DNA of 64,000 bases from Xylanimonas oleitrophica (GCF_003244315.1 NZ_QKWH01000001.1:733523-797522); one strand, 5' to 3'. Numbered from the stretch's first letter, positions 1 through 10,020 are shown. Notes: generated from the sequence alone by a model not told the origin. Program-made: numbers and translations.

Positions 1-42
1 CTGGAGTGGTGAGCGACCGGCGGGAGGGTCGGTCTCACCCGC

Positions 43-48
43 TAGGGT
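43..48 (+). promoter_or_regulatory. -10 hexamer of murE (leaderless)
   Basis: TAGGGT ends 7 nt before the GTG of murE and no Shine-Dalgarno sequence is present, so the transcript probably begins at or next to the start codon. Confidence 0.6.
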
Positions 49-55
49 CTACCTC

Positions 56-1738
56 GTGACAACCCCGCTCGACCGCATCCGACCCGCGGGCGCCACGCCC
101 CGCAAGGTGCGGGACCTGGCCCTGACGTTCGGGCTCGAGACGGCCGGGCCGGCCGCGCAGGGCGAGGGCTCCTCGCCGCTCGAGACCGTGACCGTCTCCT
201 CCGTGGCCTCCGACAACCGTCTGGTGACCGACGGCGACCTGTTCGTGGCGCTCCCGGGCGCGCACGCCCACGGGGCGCGCTTCGCCGCCGACGCCGTGGC
301 GCGCGGCGCGCGGGCCGTGCTGACGGACGCCGAGGGGGCCGCGCTGCTGGCGGACGGGTCCGCCGTGCCGCCCGGTGCCGGCGTGCCGGTGCTGGTCGCC
401 CCCGACCCGCGCGCGGTGCTGGGGCCGGTGGCCGCGTGGGTCTACGGCAGCCCGGCCGAGCACCTGATGACGTTCGGCGTCACGGGCACGAACGGCAAGA
501 CCACCACGACCTACCAGCTGGACCACCTGCTGCGCGCCCTGGGCTGGCGCAGCGGCCTCATCGGCACGGTCGAGATGCGCTCGGGCGACCGGGTGCTGCC
601 CTCGCGCCTGACGACGCCGGAGGCCGCCGATCTCCAGGCGCTCCTGGCGGCCATGCGCGAGGACGAGGTCCGCACGCTGGCGATGGAGGTCTCCTCCCAC
701 GCGCTCGCGCTCCACCGCGTCGACGGCGTGCAGTTCGGCGTCGCGGGCTTCACGAACCTCAGCCAGGACCACCTGGACTTCCACGGCGACCTGCAGGCGT
801 ACTTCGAGACGAAGGCGCTGCTGTTCACGCCGGAGCACTCGCGTCGCGGCGTCGTCGTGGTGGACGACGCGTGGGGCGAGCGGATGGCGGCGTCCGCGCA
901 GGTGCCGGTGGCCACGGTGCGCACGGTGCCGGGCGGGGCCGAGGCCGACTGGGTGGTGACACAGGTCGCGCCGCACGGCACGGGCTCGGCGTTCACGCTG
1001 ACGCACCGTGACGGGCGCACGCTGCGCACCTCGACCTCGCTGCCGGGGGCGTTCAACGTCGCCAACGCCGCGCTCGCCGTGGTGATGGTGCTCGAGGGCG
1101 GCGCGCACGTGCAGGACGTCGCCGAGGCGCTCGACGCCGTGGGCGGGCTGGCCGCGGTCGTGCCCGGGCGGATGGAGGTCGTCGGGGCCGGTGACGCGCG
1201 CTCGCCGCGCGTCGTGGTGGACTTCGCCCACAACACGGAGGCGCTCGAGCTCGCGCTGGCGGCGCTGCGCCCGACGACGGACGGCCGGCTCGTGGTCGTG
1301 TTCGGCGCGACGGGCGACCGCGACAAGGGCAAGCGGCCGGCGATGGGCGCGGCGGCCGTGGCCGGGGCCGACGTCGTGCTGGTCACCGACGACGACCCGC
1401 ACGGAGAGGACCCGGCCGTCGTCCGGGCCGCGGTGCTGGCCGGCGCGCAGGCCGCGAGGGCGGCGGCGGCCGAGAGCGGCCGCACCGTGGAAGTCGTCGA
1501 GGTCGCCCCGCGCTCCGAGGCGATCAGGCGAGCCGTCCGCGAGGCGTCACCGGGCGACACGGTGCTCGTCGCGGGCCGCGGGCACGAGACGATCCAGGAC
1601 GTGGCGGGGGTCGACGTCGAGCTCGACGACCGCGTCGAGGCGCGGCGCGCGCTGGCCGACGCCGACGCGGGCGCAGGACCGGGCGCCCCCGCCGCCACCA
1701 CCGAGAACACGACCACCGAAGGGACCACCACCGCATGA
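56..1738 (+). CDS. murE: UDP-MurNAc-tripeptide synthetase MurE
   Basis: Cytoplasmic Mur ligase that adds the third, diamino acid residue to UDP-MurNAc-L-Ala-D-Glu. The 560-residue protein has the Mur ligase N-terminal domain, the ATP-binding loop GTNGKTT at residues 144-150, the central domain and the C-terminal domain. The region that reads DNPR in meso-diaminopimelate-adding MurE reads DDPH here (residues 446-449), which suggests that lysine or ornithine is added instead; that is inference. The first ~25 residues and an acidic Ala/Thr-rich tail are longer than usual. The GTG start follows a TAGGGT hexamer. The stop overlaps the ATG of murF, so the two are translationally coupled at the head of the wall cluster. 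Confidence 0.95.
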   Translation: MTTPLDRIRPAGATPRKVRDLALTFGLETAGPAAQGEGSSPLETVTVSSVASDNRLVTDGDLFVALPGAHAHGARFAADAVARGARAVLTDAEGAALLADGSAVPPGAGVPVLVAPDPRAVLGPVAAWVYGSPAEHLMTFGVTGTNGKTTTTYQLDHLLRALGWRSGLIGTVEMRSGDRVLPSRLTTPEAADLQALLAAMREDEVRTLAMEVSSHALALHRVDGVQFGVAGFTNLSQDHLDFHGDLQAYFETKALLFTPEHSRRGVVVVDDAWGERMAASAQVPVATVRTVPGGAEADWVVTQVAPHGTGSAFTLTHRDGRTLRTSTSLPGAFNVANAALAVVMVLEGGAHVQDVAEALDAVGGLAAVVPGRMEVVGAGDARSPRVVVDFAHNTEALELALAALRPTTDGRLVVVFGATGDRDKGKRPAMGAAAVAGADVVLVTDDDPHGEDPAVVRAAVLAGAQAARAAAAESGRTVEVVEVAPRSEAIRRAVREASPGDTVLVAGRGHETIQDVAGVDVELDDRVEARRALADADAGAGPGAPAATTENTTTEGTTTA

Positions 1739-3300
1739 TCGAGCTGACCGCAACCGAGGTCGCCCAGGCGACGGGGGGACGGCTCGCCGCCGACCCCGGG
1801 GTGCGGGTCGGCGGGCCGGTGGTCGTCGACTCCCGCCTCGTCGAGCCGGGTGCGCTGTTCGTGGCCCTGCCGGGCGAGCGCGTCGACGGGCACGACTTCG
1901 CGGCCGCCGCCGTCGAGGCGGGTGCCGCGCTGGTGCTCGCGTCCCGCGAGGTCGGCACCCCCGAGACCCCTGTGCCGACCGTCGTCGTCGAGGACGTGCA
2001 GGCGGCCCTCGGCGACCTTGCCCGGTTCGTGCTGGAGCGCGCTCGTGCGGCCAACCCGGGGCTGCGGGTCCTGGCGGTGACGGGGTCGGTGGGCAAGACC
2101 ACCACCAAGGACCTGCTCGGCCAGCTCCTGGCGGGGCACGAGGGCGACGGCGAGGCGGTGGTCCCCACCGGCTCGTTCAACAACGAGGTGGGCCTGCCGC
2201 TGACGGTGCTGCGGGTGACGCCGCAGACGCGCACGCTGGTCCTCGAGATGGGTGCGGACCACGTGGGCAACATCGCCTACCTGACGAGCGTCGCGCCGCC
2301 GCAGGTGGGCGCCGTGCTCGCTGTCGGGCAGGCGCACCTGGGCCACTTCGGCAGCGTCGAGGCGATCGCCGAGGCGAAGTCCGAGATGGTCACGGGGCTG
2401 CGCCCCGGCGGGGTGGCGGTCCTCAACGCCGACGACCTGCGGGTGGCCGCGATGGCTGCGAAGGCGACCGACGCGGGCAACCGCGTGGTCACGTTCGGGA
2501 CCATCCCGGCCGCCGACGTGCGCGCCGAGGACGTGACGATCGACGTGGCGGGGCGTGCCTCGTTCACGCTGCGCGTGCGCGGCTCGGTGCTGGCCGCCGG
2601 CGAGACTGCCGAGGACGTGCGCGTGCCCGTGTCGCTGCGCCTGGTGGGCGAGCACCACGTGACCAACGCGCTGGCCGCGGCGACGTCGGCGATCCTCGTG
2701 GGGCTCGACCCTGCGGTCGCGGCGCAGCGGCTGGCCGCCGCCACGCCGGTGAGCCCGCACCGGATGGCGGTCACGGAGCGGCCCGACGGGATCACCGTCG
2801 TCGACGACTCCTACAACGCCAACCCGGACTCGATGCGCGCAGCGCTGCGCTCGCTCGCCGTCATGGCGGGCCGCACGCGGCGCTCGGTGGCGGTGCTGGG
2901 CGAGATGCGCGAGCTGGGCGAGTCGGCCCGTGTCGCCCACGACGCGATCGGGCGGCTCGTGGTGCGTCTGAACGTCAAGCTGCTCGTCGTGGTCGGAGAC
3001 GGCGCGTACCACATCCACGAGGGGGCCATGCAGGAGGGCTCCTGGGGCGAGGAGAGCGTGTTCGTGCCCGACGTCGAGGCTGCGCGCGAGGTCCTGGCCG
3101 AGCAGCTGCGCCCCGGGGACGTCGTCCTCGTCAAGGCGTCCAACGGCTCGGGCCTGTGGCGCCTGGGAGACGAGCTCGCCGCCGGTGAGCTGGGCGGCGC
3201 GGCCGCCGCCGGTGAGCTGGGCGGCGCGGCCGCCGCCGGTGAGCTGGGCGGCGCGGCCGCCGCCGGCGAGGGCACGGCCACCACGGAGGGTGCGCGGTGA
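1735..3300 (+). CDS. murF: UDP-MurNAc-tripeptide--D-Ala-D-Ala ligase MurF
   Basis: Adds D-Ala-D-Ala to the UDP-MurNAc-tripeptide, the last cytoplasmic step of the peptide stem. The Mur ligase ATP loop TGSVGKTTT lies at residues 116-124 and the motif [12 protein letters not shown] marks the C-terminal domain. It starts within the ATGA overlap with murE and ends within a GTGA overlap with mraY. The last ~35 residues are an unusual tail made of three exact copies of a nine-residue unit (GELGGAAAA), coded by 27-bp DNA repeats; the catalytic part ends before it. At 521 residues it is longer than typical MurF (about 450-470). Confidence 0.95.
   Translation: MIELTATEVAQATGGRLAADPGVRVGGPVVVDSRLVEPGALFVALPGERVDGHDFAAAAVEAGAALVLASREVGTPETPVPTVVVEDVQAALGDLARFVLERARAANPGLRVLAVTGSVGKTTTKDLLGQLLAGHEGDGEAVVPTGSFNNEVGLPLTVLRVTPQTRTLVLEMGADHVGNIAYLTSVAPPQVGAVLAVGQAHLGHFGSVEAIAEAKSEMVTGLRPGGVAVLNADDLRVAAMAAKATDAGNRVVTFGTIPAADVRAEDVTIDVAGRASFTLRVRGSVLAAGETAEDVRVPVSLRLVGEHHVTNALAAATSAILVGLDPAVAAQRLAAATPVSPHRMAVTERPDGITVVDDSYNANPDSMRAALRSLAVMAGRTRRSVAVLGEMRELGESARVAHDAIGRLVVRLNVKLLVVVGDGAYHIHEGAMQEGSWGEESVFVPDVEAAREVLAEQLRPGDVVLVKASNGSGLWRLGDELAAGELGGAAAAGELGGAAAAGELGGAAAAGEGTATTEGAR
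3181..3270 (+). repeat. 27-bp tandem repeat, three copies, in murF
   Basis: Three identical 27-bp units occupy 3181-3207, 3208-3234 and 3235-3261, followed by a 9-bp partial unit. They are in frame and encode AGELGGAAA repeated three times at the MurF C terminus. Exact nucleotide identity points to recent slippage or a site that can vary in copy number. Confidence 0.95.
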
Positions 3301-4379
3301 TCGCCATCCTCGTCGCCTCGGGCGTCTCGCTGGTCGTGGCGCTCTTCGGCACGCCGCTGTTCATCCGGTTCCTCGTGCACCGCAACTATGGTCAGTTCGT
3401 GCGCCAGGACGGCCCGACGGCGCACTTCACCAAGCGCGGCACGCCCACGATGGGCGGGGTCGTCATCATCGGGGCCGCCGTGGTGGGCTTCGCCGCCTCC
3501 ATGCTGGTGGCCGAGCGGCTGCCCAGCGCCTCGGCGCTGCTGGCGCTGTACCTCATGGTGGGTCTCGGCGTCGTCGGGTTCCTCGACGACTTCACCAAGA
3601 TCCGCAAGCAGCGGTCGCTGGGGCTGACCCCGCGCGCCAAGATCATCGGGCAGGGCTTCGTCGGCATCACCTTCTCGGTGCTGGCGCTGCAGTTCCCCAA
3701 CCGCAACGCCCGCACCCCGGCCTCGACGTCGATCTCGTTCCTGCGGGACACGAACCTGGACCTGGCGTTCGCGGGGGCGACGGTCGGCCTGATCCTCTTC
3801 GTCATCTGGGCGAACTTCCTCATCACCGCATGGTCCAACGCCGTCAACCTGACCGACGGTCTCGACGGCCTGGCCACGGGTGTGTCCATCGCGGTGTTCG
3901 GCGCGTACGTCCTCGTGGGCATCTGGCAGCTCAACCAGTCCTGCCAGCGCCTGGCCGTGGCGGGTCCCCGGTGCTACGAGGTGCGCGACCCGCAGGACCT
4001 CGCGATCGTCTCGGCGGCCATCGCGGGCGCGCTGATCGGGTTCCTGTGGTGGAACGCCAGCCCCGCCAAGATCTTCATGGGCGACACGGGCTCGCTCGCG
4101 CTCGGCGGCGCCGTGGCGGCGCTGTCGATCCTGTCCCGCACGGAGATCCTGGCCGCGATCATCGGCGGCATGTTCGTCATCATCGTGATGAGCGACGTCA
4201 TCCAGATCGGCTTCTTCAAGATGACCCGGCGCCGGGTGTTCAAGATGGCACCGCTGCACCACCACTTCGAGCTGTCCGGCTGGGGCGAGGTCACGATCGT
4301 GATCCGCTTCTGGCTCATCGCGGGGCTGTTCGCCGCGCTCGGCATGGGCATCTTCTACGCCGAGTGGGTGGTGTCGTAG
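3297..4379 (+). CDS. mraY: Phospho-MurNAc-pentapeptide transferase MraY
   Basis: Integral membrane enzyme that transfers phospho-MurNAc-pentapeptide to undecaprenyl phosphate to make lipid I. The 360-residue length and hydrophobic segments fit the ten-helix family. Conserved parts include GTPTMGG near residue 42, [20 protein letters not shown] and the cytoplasmic motif APLHHHFE. The GTG start lies in a GTGA overlap with the murF stop, and the TAG stop shares its last base with the GTG start of murD. Confidence 0.97.
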   Translation: MIAILVASGVSLVVALFGTPLFIRFLVHRNYGQFVRQDGPTAHFTKRGTPTMGGVVIIGAAVVGFAASMLVAERLPSASALLALYLMVGLGVVGFLDDFTKIRKQRSLGLTPRAKIIGQGFVGITFSVLALQFPNRNARTPASTSISFLRDTNLDLAFAGATVGLILFVIWANFLITAWSNAVNLTDGLDGLATGVSIAVFGAYVLVGIWQLNQSCQRLAVAGPRCYEVRDPQDLAIVSAAIAGALIGFLWWNASPAKIFMGDTGSLALGGAVAALSILSRTEILAAIIGGMFVIIVMSDVIQIGFFKMTRRRVFKMAPLHHHFELSGWGEVTIVIRFWLIAGLFAALGMGIFYAEWVVS

Positions 4380-5926
4380 TGGCTCTCGAGCCGCACGGGG
4401 CCGTCGAGACGGCGGTGCCGCTGGACCGGGCGCGCGTCGTGGTGGCGGGCCTGGGGGTGACCGGGCGTGCCGTGGTCGCCGCGCTCGCCGGCCGTGTCAC
4501 GTCGGTCACGACCGTCGACGGTGGCGCCGACGACGCGGACGTGCGCACGCCGGAGGACCCGCACGCCGTCGCCGCCCTGGTGCGCGACGCCGACCTGGTG
4601 GTCGCCTCCCCGGGGTGGCGACCGGCGTCGCCGCTGCTCGCGGCGGCGCTCGAGGCCGGCGTGCCGGTGTGGAGCGAGGTCGAGCTGGCGTGGCGGCTGC
4701 GCGCCGACCGTCTCGGCGGCGGCGGGCCGGCGCCCTGGCTCGCGGTGACGGGCACGAACGGCAAGACGACCACCGTGGAGATGCTCGCCTCGATCCTCAC
4801 CTCGGCCGGGCTGCGCACGCGTGCGGTCGGGAACGTGGGCACCCCGCTGGTGGAGGCGGCTCTGGACCCCGCGCTCGACGTGCTGGCGGTCGAGCTGTCG
4901 AGCTTCCAGCTGCACTTCACGCACACCGTGGCCGTCGAGGCGGGTGCGGTGCTCAACGTCGCGGACGACCACCTGGACTGGCACGGCTCTCCCGAGGCGT
5001 ACGCGGCGGACAAGGGGCGCGTCTACGAGCGGGCGCAGGTCGCCTGCGTCTACAACGCGGCCGACGCGCGCACCGAGCACCTGGTCCGCGAGGCCGACGT
5101 GGCCGACGGCGCTCGCGCGGTGGGGTTCACCCTGGGCGCCCCGGGGCCGGGGATGCTCGGCCTGGTGGAGGACGTGCTGGTGGACCGCGCGTTCCACGCG
5201 CCAGCCGACGCCCGCGACCGCCGCTCTTTCGCGGCCGAGCTCGGGACGCTGGCCGACCTGGCGCACCTGGCCCCCGGCGCGCACGGCACGTCTGACGTCC
5301 CGCCGGGTGCGGACGGTGACGAGCCGGTCTCCGGGGACGCCGCACCGGCAGCGGCGCAGGTCCCGGCGCACGTGGTGGCCGACGCCCTGGCGGCGGCGGC
5401 CCTCGCACGTGCGCACGGTGTGCCGGCCCGGGCGGTGCGGGACGGGCTGCGGTCGTTCGTGCCGGGCGGTCACCGCATCGAGCGGGTGGGCCTGGTGGAC
5501 GGCGTCGCGTACGTCGACGACTCCAAGGCCACGAACGCGCACGCGGCCGCGGCCTCGCTGGCCGCCTACCCGCCGGGATCGGTCGTGTGGGTCGCGGGCG
5601 GGCTCGCCAAGGGGGCGACGTTCGACGAGCTGGTCGCGTCCCGGGCCGACAGGCTGCGGGCGGCGGTGCTGATCGGCGCCGACGCGGAGCCCTTCGCCGG
5701 TGCGCTGGCCCGACACGCGCCCGAGATCCCGGTCGAGCGGGTGGACCCAGGTGAGACTGGGACGGTGATGCGCCGTGCGGTGGCGGCGGCCCGTGCGCTG
5801 GCCCGGCCTGGCGACACGGTGCTCCTGGCCCCGGCCGGCGCGTCGCAGGACCAGTTCCGCTCGTACGCGCAGCGGGGCGAGGCGTTCGCCGCCGCGGTGC
5901 ACGAGCTCGTGCCCGGCCGCCGGTGA
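4379..5926 (+). CDS. murD: UDP-MurNAc-L-alanine--D-glutamate ligase MurD
   Basis: Adds D-glutamate to UDP-MurNAc-L-Ala in the cytoplasm. I start it at the GTG whose first base is the last base of the mraY TAG; the frame stays open upstream but that stretch overlaps mraY. The protein has 515 residues with a Rossmann-like N terminus (VVAGLGVTG), the ATP loop GTNGKTTT, and the C-terminal motif YVDDSKATN. An Ala/Pro/Gly-rich insertion near residues 300-325 accounts for its slightly long size. It sits between mraY and ftsW in the usual actinobacterial order. Confidence 0.95.
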   Translation: MALEPHGAVETAVPLDRARVVVAGLGVTGRAVVAALAGRVTSVTTVDGGADDADVRTPEDPHAVAALVRDADLVVASPGWRPASPLLAAALEAGVPVWSEVELAWRLRADRLGGGGPAPWLAVTGTNGKTTTVEMLASILTSAGLRTRAVGNVGTPLVEAALDPALDVLAVELSSFQLHFTHTVAVEAGAVLNVADDHLDWHGSPEAYAADKGRVYERAQVACVYNAADARTEHLVREADVADGARAVGFTLGAPGPGMLGLVEDVLVDRAFHAPADARDRRSFAAELGTLADLAHLAPGAHGTSDVPPGADGDEPVSGDAAPAAAQVPAHVVADALAAAALARAHGVPARAVRDGLRSFVPGGHRIERVGLVDGVAYVDDSKATNAHAAAASLAAYPPGSVVWVAGGLAKGATFDELVASRADRLRAAVLIGADAEPFAGALARHAPEIPVERVDPGETGTVMRRAVAAARALARPGDTVLLAPAGASQDQFRSYAQRGEAFAAAVHELVPGRR

Positions 5927-5978
5927 GGGTGTCTCGCACCGGCGTCCGCGGGCGGGCCCCGGAGGCGAGAGGCAGAGC

Positions 5979-7235
5979 ATGGCGGTGACGACGGGTCCCC
6001 GCGCCCCGCGCACGGACCGTGGGGGGCAGCGCCCCTGGCTGGGCCAGTGGAACTCCTCGGTGACCAGCTACTACCTGCTGGTGGGCGCCTCGGGGCTGCT
6101 CCTGGTGTTCGGTCTGGTCATGGTGCTCTCGAGCTCGACGGTGACGTCGATCGCCGACGGCGAGTCGCCGTACGCGGAGTTCCTGCGCCAGGGCCAGTTC
6201 GTGCTGCTGGGCCTGCCGGTGATGCTGGTGGCCACGCGTCTGCCGGTGCGCGTCTACAAGGCGCTGGCGTGGCCGGGGCTCTTCGTGGCGGTGGCGCTGC
6301 AGTCGTTGACCTTCGTGCCTGCCTTCGCGCTGTCCAAGGGCGGCAACACGGGCTGGATCGGCTTCGGCAGCTTCACCATGCAGCCGGCGGAGGTCGGCAA
6401 GCTGGTGCTGGCCGTGTGGCTGGGCACGGTGCTGGGCCGCAAGCACCATCTCCTCGGGTCCTGGAAGCACGCGTTCCTCCCCGCGGTGCCGGGGGCGGGC
6501 CTGCTGCTGGTGCTCGTCCTCGGGGGCAGGGACCTGGGCACGGCCATGATCGTGGCCGCCCTGGTGGCGGGGGCGTTCTGGGTGGCGGGGGCGCCGGCCA
6601 AGATGCTGGCGGTCCTCGGCGGGAGCGCGGCGACCGTGGTGCTGTACCTGTTCCTGTTCAGCGCCTCGCACGGCGGCAACCGGCTCAACAGGATCAGCGC
6701 CGCCTACGGCGAGTGCACCGACGTCCAGGGGACCTGCTACCAGGCGCTGCACGGCATGTACGGCCTCGGCACGGGCGGGCTGTTCGGCGTCGGGCTGGGG
6801 GCGAGCCGGGAGAAGTGGAAGTACCTGCCCGAGGCGCACAACGACTTCGTCTACGCGATCATCGGCGAGGAGCTGGGCCTGTTCGGCACGCTGATGGTGC
6901 TGATGCTGTTCGTGGTGCTGGGCGTGGCGATGAGCCGGGTGGTGCGCCGCCACCCCGACCCGTTCGTCAAGGTGACGACGGCGGCCGTGGGCTGCTGGGT
7001 GGTGGGCCAGGCGTTCCTGAACATCGGCGTGGTGATCGGAGTGCTGCCCGTGATCGGCGTGCCGCTGCCGCTGGTGTCGGCGGGCGGGTCGGCGCTGGTG
7101 ACCACGATGGCGGCGCTGGGGATGGTGATCAGCTTCGCGCGGACGGAGCCCGGGGCGGAGCAGGCGCTGGCGGCGCGGGGGTCGGCGGTGCGCCGGTCGT
7201 TGGCCGTGGTGGGGCGGGGCCGGGGGCGTCGCTGA
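5979..7235 (+). CDS. ftsW: Septal peptidoglycan polymerase FtsW (SEDS family)
   Basis: Membrane glycosyltransferase of the SEDS family that polymerises lipid II at the septum with its partner class B penicillin-binding protein. The ATG is preceded by purine-rich GGAGGCGAGAGG, which supports it over more upstream in-frame codons. The 418-residue product has about ten hydrophobic segments and the family motifs LHGMYGLGTGGLFGVGLG, EAHNDFVYAIIGEELG and PLPLVSAGGSAL. A basic C-terminal tail ends the protein. It lies 52 bp after murD and 30 bp before murG. Confidence 0.93.
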   Translation: MAVTTGPRAPRTDRGGQRPWLGQWNSSVTSYYLLVGASGLLLVFGLVMVLSSSTVTSIADGESPYAEFLRQGQFVLLGLPVMLVATRLPVRVYKALAWPGLFVAVALQSLTFVPAFALSKGGNTGWIGFGSFTMQPAEVGKLVLAVWLGTVLGRKHHLLGSWKHAFLPAVPGAGLLLVLVLGGRDLGTAMIVAALVAGAFWVAGAPAKMLAVLGGSAATVVLYLFLFSASHGGNRLNRISAAYGECTDVQGTCYQALHGMYGLGTGGLFGVGLGASREKWKYLPEAHNDFVYAIIGEELGLFGTLMVLMLFVVLGVAMSRVVRRHPDPFVKVTTAAVGCWVVGQAFLNIGVVIGVLPVIGVPLPLVSAGGSALVTTMAALGMVISFARTEPGAEQALAARGSAVRRSLAVVGRGRGRR

Positions 7236-7252
7236 GGGTCCTCCGACCCCGG

Positions 7253-7258
7253 TAGGGT
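7253..7258 (+). promoter_or_regulatory. -10 hexamer of murG (leaderless)
   Basis: TAGGGT, the same hexamer as at murE, ends 7 nt before the GTG of murG. It suggests an internal promoter within the cluster and a leaderless murG-murC transcript. Confidence 0.6.
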
Positions 7259-7265
7259 CGCGGGT

Positions 7266-8450
7266 GTGAGTGACAGCCACGTCCGGTCCGTCGTGCTCGC
7301 CGGCGGGGGAACCGCCGGCCACGTCAATCCTCTGCTCGCCGTCGCGGACGAGCTCCGTGCCCGTGAGCCCTCTGCCCAGGTGCTCGTGCTGGGGACGACG
7401 AGCGGCCTCGAGGCCGATCTGGTCCCTGCGCGCGGGTACACGCTGCGGCCGGTGCCGCGCGTGCCGCTGCCGCGTCGTCCTTCGGTGGACCTGCTGACGC
7501 TGCCGGGCAAGCTGGCGTCTGCGGTGCGGGTGGCGGAGGCCGCCATCGAGGAGATCGACGCGCAGGCGGTCGTCGGGTTCGGGGGCTACGTGTCGACGCC
7601 GGCCTACCTGGCCGCGCGCCGCCGGGGCGTGCCCGTGGTGATCCACGAGCAGAACGCGCGGCCGGGGCTGGCCAACCGGCTGGGGGCCCGCTGGGCGGCC
7701 CGGGTGGGGCTGACGTTCGCGGGCACGCCGCTGCGCGGCGGTGTGGTGACGGGCCTGCCGCTGCGGCGGGAGATCGCCGAGCTGGTCTCGCGGCGCGAGG
7801 ACGACGGCGCCGCCACGCGCGTGCGCGCGGCGGACGCCCTGGGGCTGGACCCGACCCGGCCGACCGTGCTGGTCACGGGTGGCTCCTCGGGGGCGCTGAG
7901 CGTCAACACGGCGGTGGCGGGTGCGGCGGCAGCGCTGCTGGAGTCCGGGGCCCAGGTGCTGCACCTGACGGGCAGGGGCAAGGACGGTCCGGTCCGGGAG
8001 GCGGTGGCCCGGCTGTCGGGCACGCACGAGACCGGCCGCTACCAGGTGCGCGAGTATCTCTCGGAGATGGACCAGGCACTGGCCGTCGCCGACCTGGTCG
8101 TGGCCCGCTCGGGGGCGGGCACGGTGTGCGAGCTGGCCGCGCTGGGTGTGCCGGCGGTGTACGTCCCGCTGCCCGTGGGCAACGGCGAGCAGCGGCTCAA
8201 CGCGGCGCCGCTGGTGCGGGCTGGCGGCGGGATGCTCGTCGACGACGCGGACCTGACCTCGGCGTGGGTGGCTCAGCACGTGCCGGCGCTCCTGCGCGAC
8301 GAGCAGCGTCTGGCGTCGATGGCGGCTGCGGCGCGCGCCACCGGCGTGCGTGACGCCGCGGCGCGGGTCGCCGACCTGGTGGAGGCGGCGGTGGCCGACC
8401 CGCAGGGTTCCGCCGCCGCGCCGGAGGCTGCCGCCGGGGAGGACCGGTGA
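7266..8450 (+). CDS. murG: Lipid I N-acetylglucosaminyltransferase MurG
   Basis: Membrane-associated GT-B enzyme that transfers GlcNAc from UDP-GlcNAc to lipid I, giving lipid II. The N-terminal glycine-rich loop LAGGGTAGHVNP and the C-terminal UDP-binding regions (GGSSGALSVN, ARSGAGTVCELAALGVP) are clear in the 394-residue protein. The GTG is chosen from its spacing to the TAGGGT hexamer; another GTG two bases upstream is in a different frame. The stop lies in a GTGA overlap with murC. Confidence 0.96.
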   Translation: MSDSHVRSVVLAGGGTAGHVNPLLAVADELRAREPSAQVLVLGTTSGLEADLVPARGYTLRPVPRVPLPRRPSVDLLTLPGKLASAVRVAEAAIEEIDAQAVVGFGGYVSTPAYLAARRRGVPVVIHEQNARPGLANRLGARWAARVGLTFAGTPLRGGVVTGLPLRREIAELVSRREDDGAATRVRAADALGLDPTRPTVLVTGGSSGALSVNTAVAGAAAALLESGAQVLHLTGRGKDGPVREAVARLSGTHETGRYQVREYLSEMDQALAVADLVVARSGAGTVCELAALGVPAVYVPLPVGNGEQRLNAAPLVRAGGGMLVDDADLTSAWVAQHVPALLRDEQRLASMAAAARATGVRDAAARVADLVEAAVADPQGSAAAPEAAAGEDR

Positions 8451-9931
8451 CCGCGGGGGCGGGCGACCCGCTGCCGGTCGAGGAGCTCGGGCGCGTCCAC
8501 CTGGTCGGGGTGGGGGGAGCGGGCATGAGCGTGGTGGCCCGGCTGCTGGCGGCGCGCGGTGTCGAGGTCCAGGGCTCGGACGCGGCCGACGGCGCGGCGC
8601 TGGCCGCGCTGCGTGCTGACGGCGTGCGCGTGTGGGTCGGTCACGACGCCGGGCACGTGGTCGCTGCCGGGCGGCCGCTGGTCGACACGCTCGTCGTGTC
8701 GTCGGCCGTCCGCGAGTCCAACCCCGAGCTGGCCGCCGCCCGCGCCGCGGGCGTGCGGGTGCTGCACCGTTCGCAGGCGCTGGCCTCCCTCATGCTGGGG
8801 CGCCGCGCGGTGGCCGTCGCGGGGGCTCACGGCAAGACGACGACGTCGGCGATGATCGCCACGGTGCTGCGCGCGGGCGGCACGGACCCGTCCTTCGCGA
8901 TCGGCGGCACGGTGCTGCTGCGCGACCCGCAGGCGCCGGGAGGTCACGCCGCGATCCCGGGCGGGCACCTCGGCGCGTCGGACGTGCTGGTGGCGGAGGC
9001 GGACGAGTCGGACGGCTCGTTCCTCAACTACGCGCCCACGATCGCCGTCGTGACGAACGTGGAGCCCGACCACCTGGACCACTACGGCTCGCGCGAGGCG
9101 TTCGACCAGGCCTTCGTGGACTTCGCGGGACGGGTGCGCGCGGGCGGCACGCTGGTGGCGTGCGCCGACGACGCGGGCGCCGCCGCGCTCGCGGCGGCCC
9201 ACCGGGCCGGGGGCGGTTCCGTCGTCACCTACGGGGCGGGGGAGGCCGACGTCGTGGTGCGTGACGTCGTCTCCGTGGCGGACGGGGCCAGCGCGACGCT
9301 CTCGGGCGGTCCGCTCGGGCAGGAGCCGCTCGCCCTGCGCCTGGCGGTCCCTGGGGCGCACAACGTGCTGAACGCGACCGCGGCGGTGGTCACCGCGGTG
9401 CTGCTGGGGCTGGAGCCGCGGGCCGCCGTCGAGGGAGCGGCGGCGTTCGTCGGCACGGGCCGGCGGTTCGAGCCGCGGGGCGAGGCCGCCGGGGTGCGGG
9501 TGGTCGACGACTACGCGCACCACCCGACGGAGATCGAGGCGCTGCTGCGCGCCGCGCGACCGGTGGCCGGCGGCGGGCGCCTGCTCGTGCTGTTCCAGCC
9601 GCACCTCTACTCGCGCACGCGCATCTTCGCCGACCGCTTCGCGGCTGCCCTCGCGCTCGCCGACGAGGTCGTGGTGACGGGCGTGTACCGGGCGCGGGAG
9701 GACGTGGACCCCGCGGTGAGCGCCGCGACCATCACGGACCTGCTGCCCGTCACGGGTACCGGGGGCGGCGTGCGGGCGGTGGAGGACCGGGTGCAGGCCG
9801 CTCACGTGGTCGCGGGCCTCGCTCGTGCAGGGGACCTGGTGCTGACCGTGGGGGCCGGTGACGTGACGGAGCTGGGGCCCGTGGTCCTGGCGGACCTGGC
9901 CACCCGTGCCGGCGACGACGTCGCCCGGTAG
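8447..9931 (+). CDS. murC: UDP-N-acetylmuramate--L-alanine ligase MurC
   Basis: First Mur ligase, joining L-alanine to UDP-MurNAc in the cytoplasm. The 494-residue protein shows the N-terminal GVGGAGMSVVARLL nucleotide-binding loop, the ATP loop GAHGKTTT, the EADESDGSF motif and the DDYAHHPTEI motif. It begins in the GTGA overlap with murG, so its translation is coupled. murB and ddl are not next to it. Confidence 0.96.
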   Translation: MTAGAGDPLPVEELGRVHLVGVGGAGMSVVARLLAARGVEVQGSDAADGAALAALRADGVRVWVGHDAGHVVAAGRPLVDTLVVSSAVRESNPELAAARAAGVRVLHRSQALASLMLGRRAVAVAGAHGKTTTSAMIATVLRAGGTDPSFAIGGTVLLRDPQAPGGHAAIPGGHLGASDVLVAEADESDGSFLNYAPTIAVVTNVEPDHLDHYGSREAFDQAFVDFAGRVRAGGTLVACADDAGAAALAAAHRAGGGSVVTYGAGEADVVVRDVVSVADGASATLSGGPLGQEPLALRLAVPGAHNVLNATAAVVTAVLLGLEPRAAVEGAAAFVGTGRRFEPRGEAAGVRVVDDYAHHPTEIEALLRAARPVAGGGRLLVLFQPHLYSRTRIFADRFAAALALADEVVVTGVYRAREDVDPAVSAATITDLLPVTGTGGGVRAVEDRVQAAHVVAGLARAGDLVLTVGAGDVTELGPVVLADLATRAGDDVAR

Positions 9932-10020
9932 GAGAGTCGTGGTGCGAGGGGCTGTGCGGACCGGCGGGCGCGCGGCGCTGCCTGCGTCCGATCCGGCGAC
10001 CCGCGCGGGAGGATGAGAGC

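Noticed and set aside
511..3018. Very long minus-strand open frame (835 codons) opposite murE-murF
   Set aside because: High GC leaves the opposite strand free of stops. Its product is Arg/His-rich with no recognisable domain, while the plus strand encodes clear Mur ligases.
3181..3270. 27-bp repeats considered as ori iterons or protein-binding DNA repeats
   Set aside because: They are in frame, extend a protein tail and are pure GC-rich codon repeats with no other origin features.
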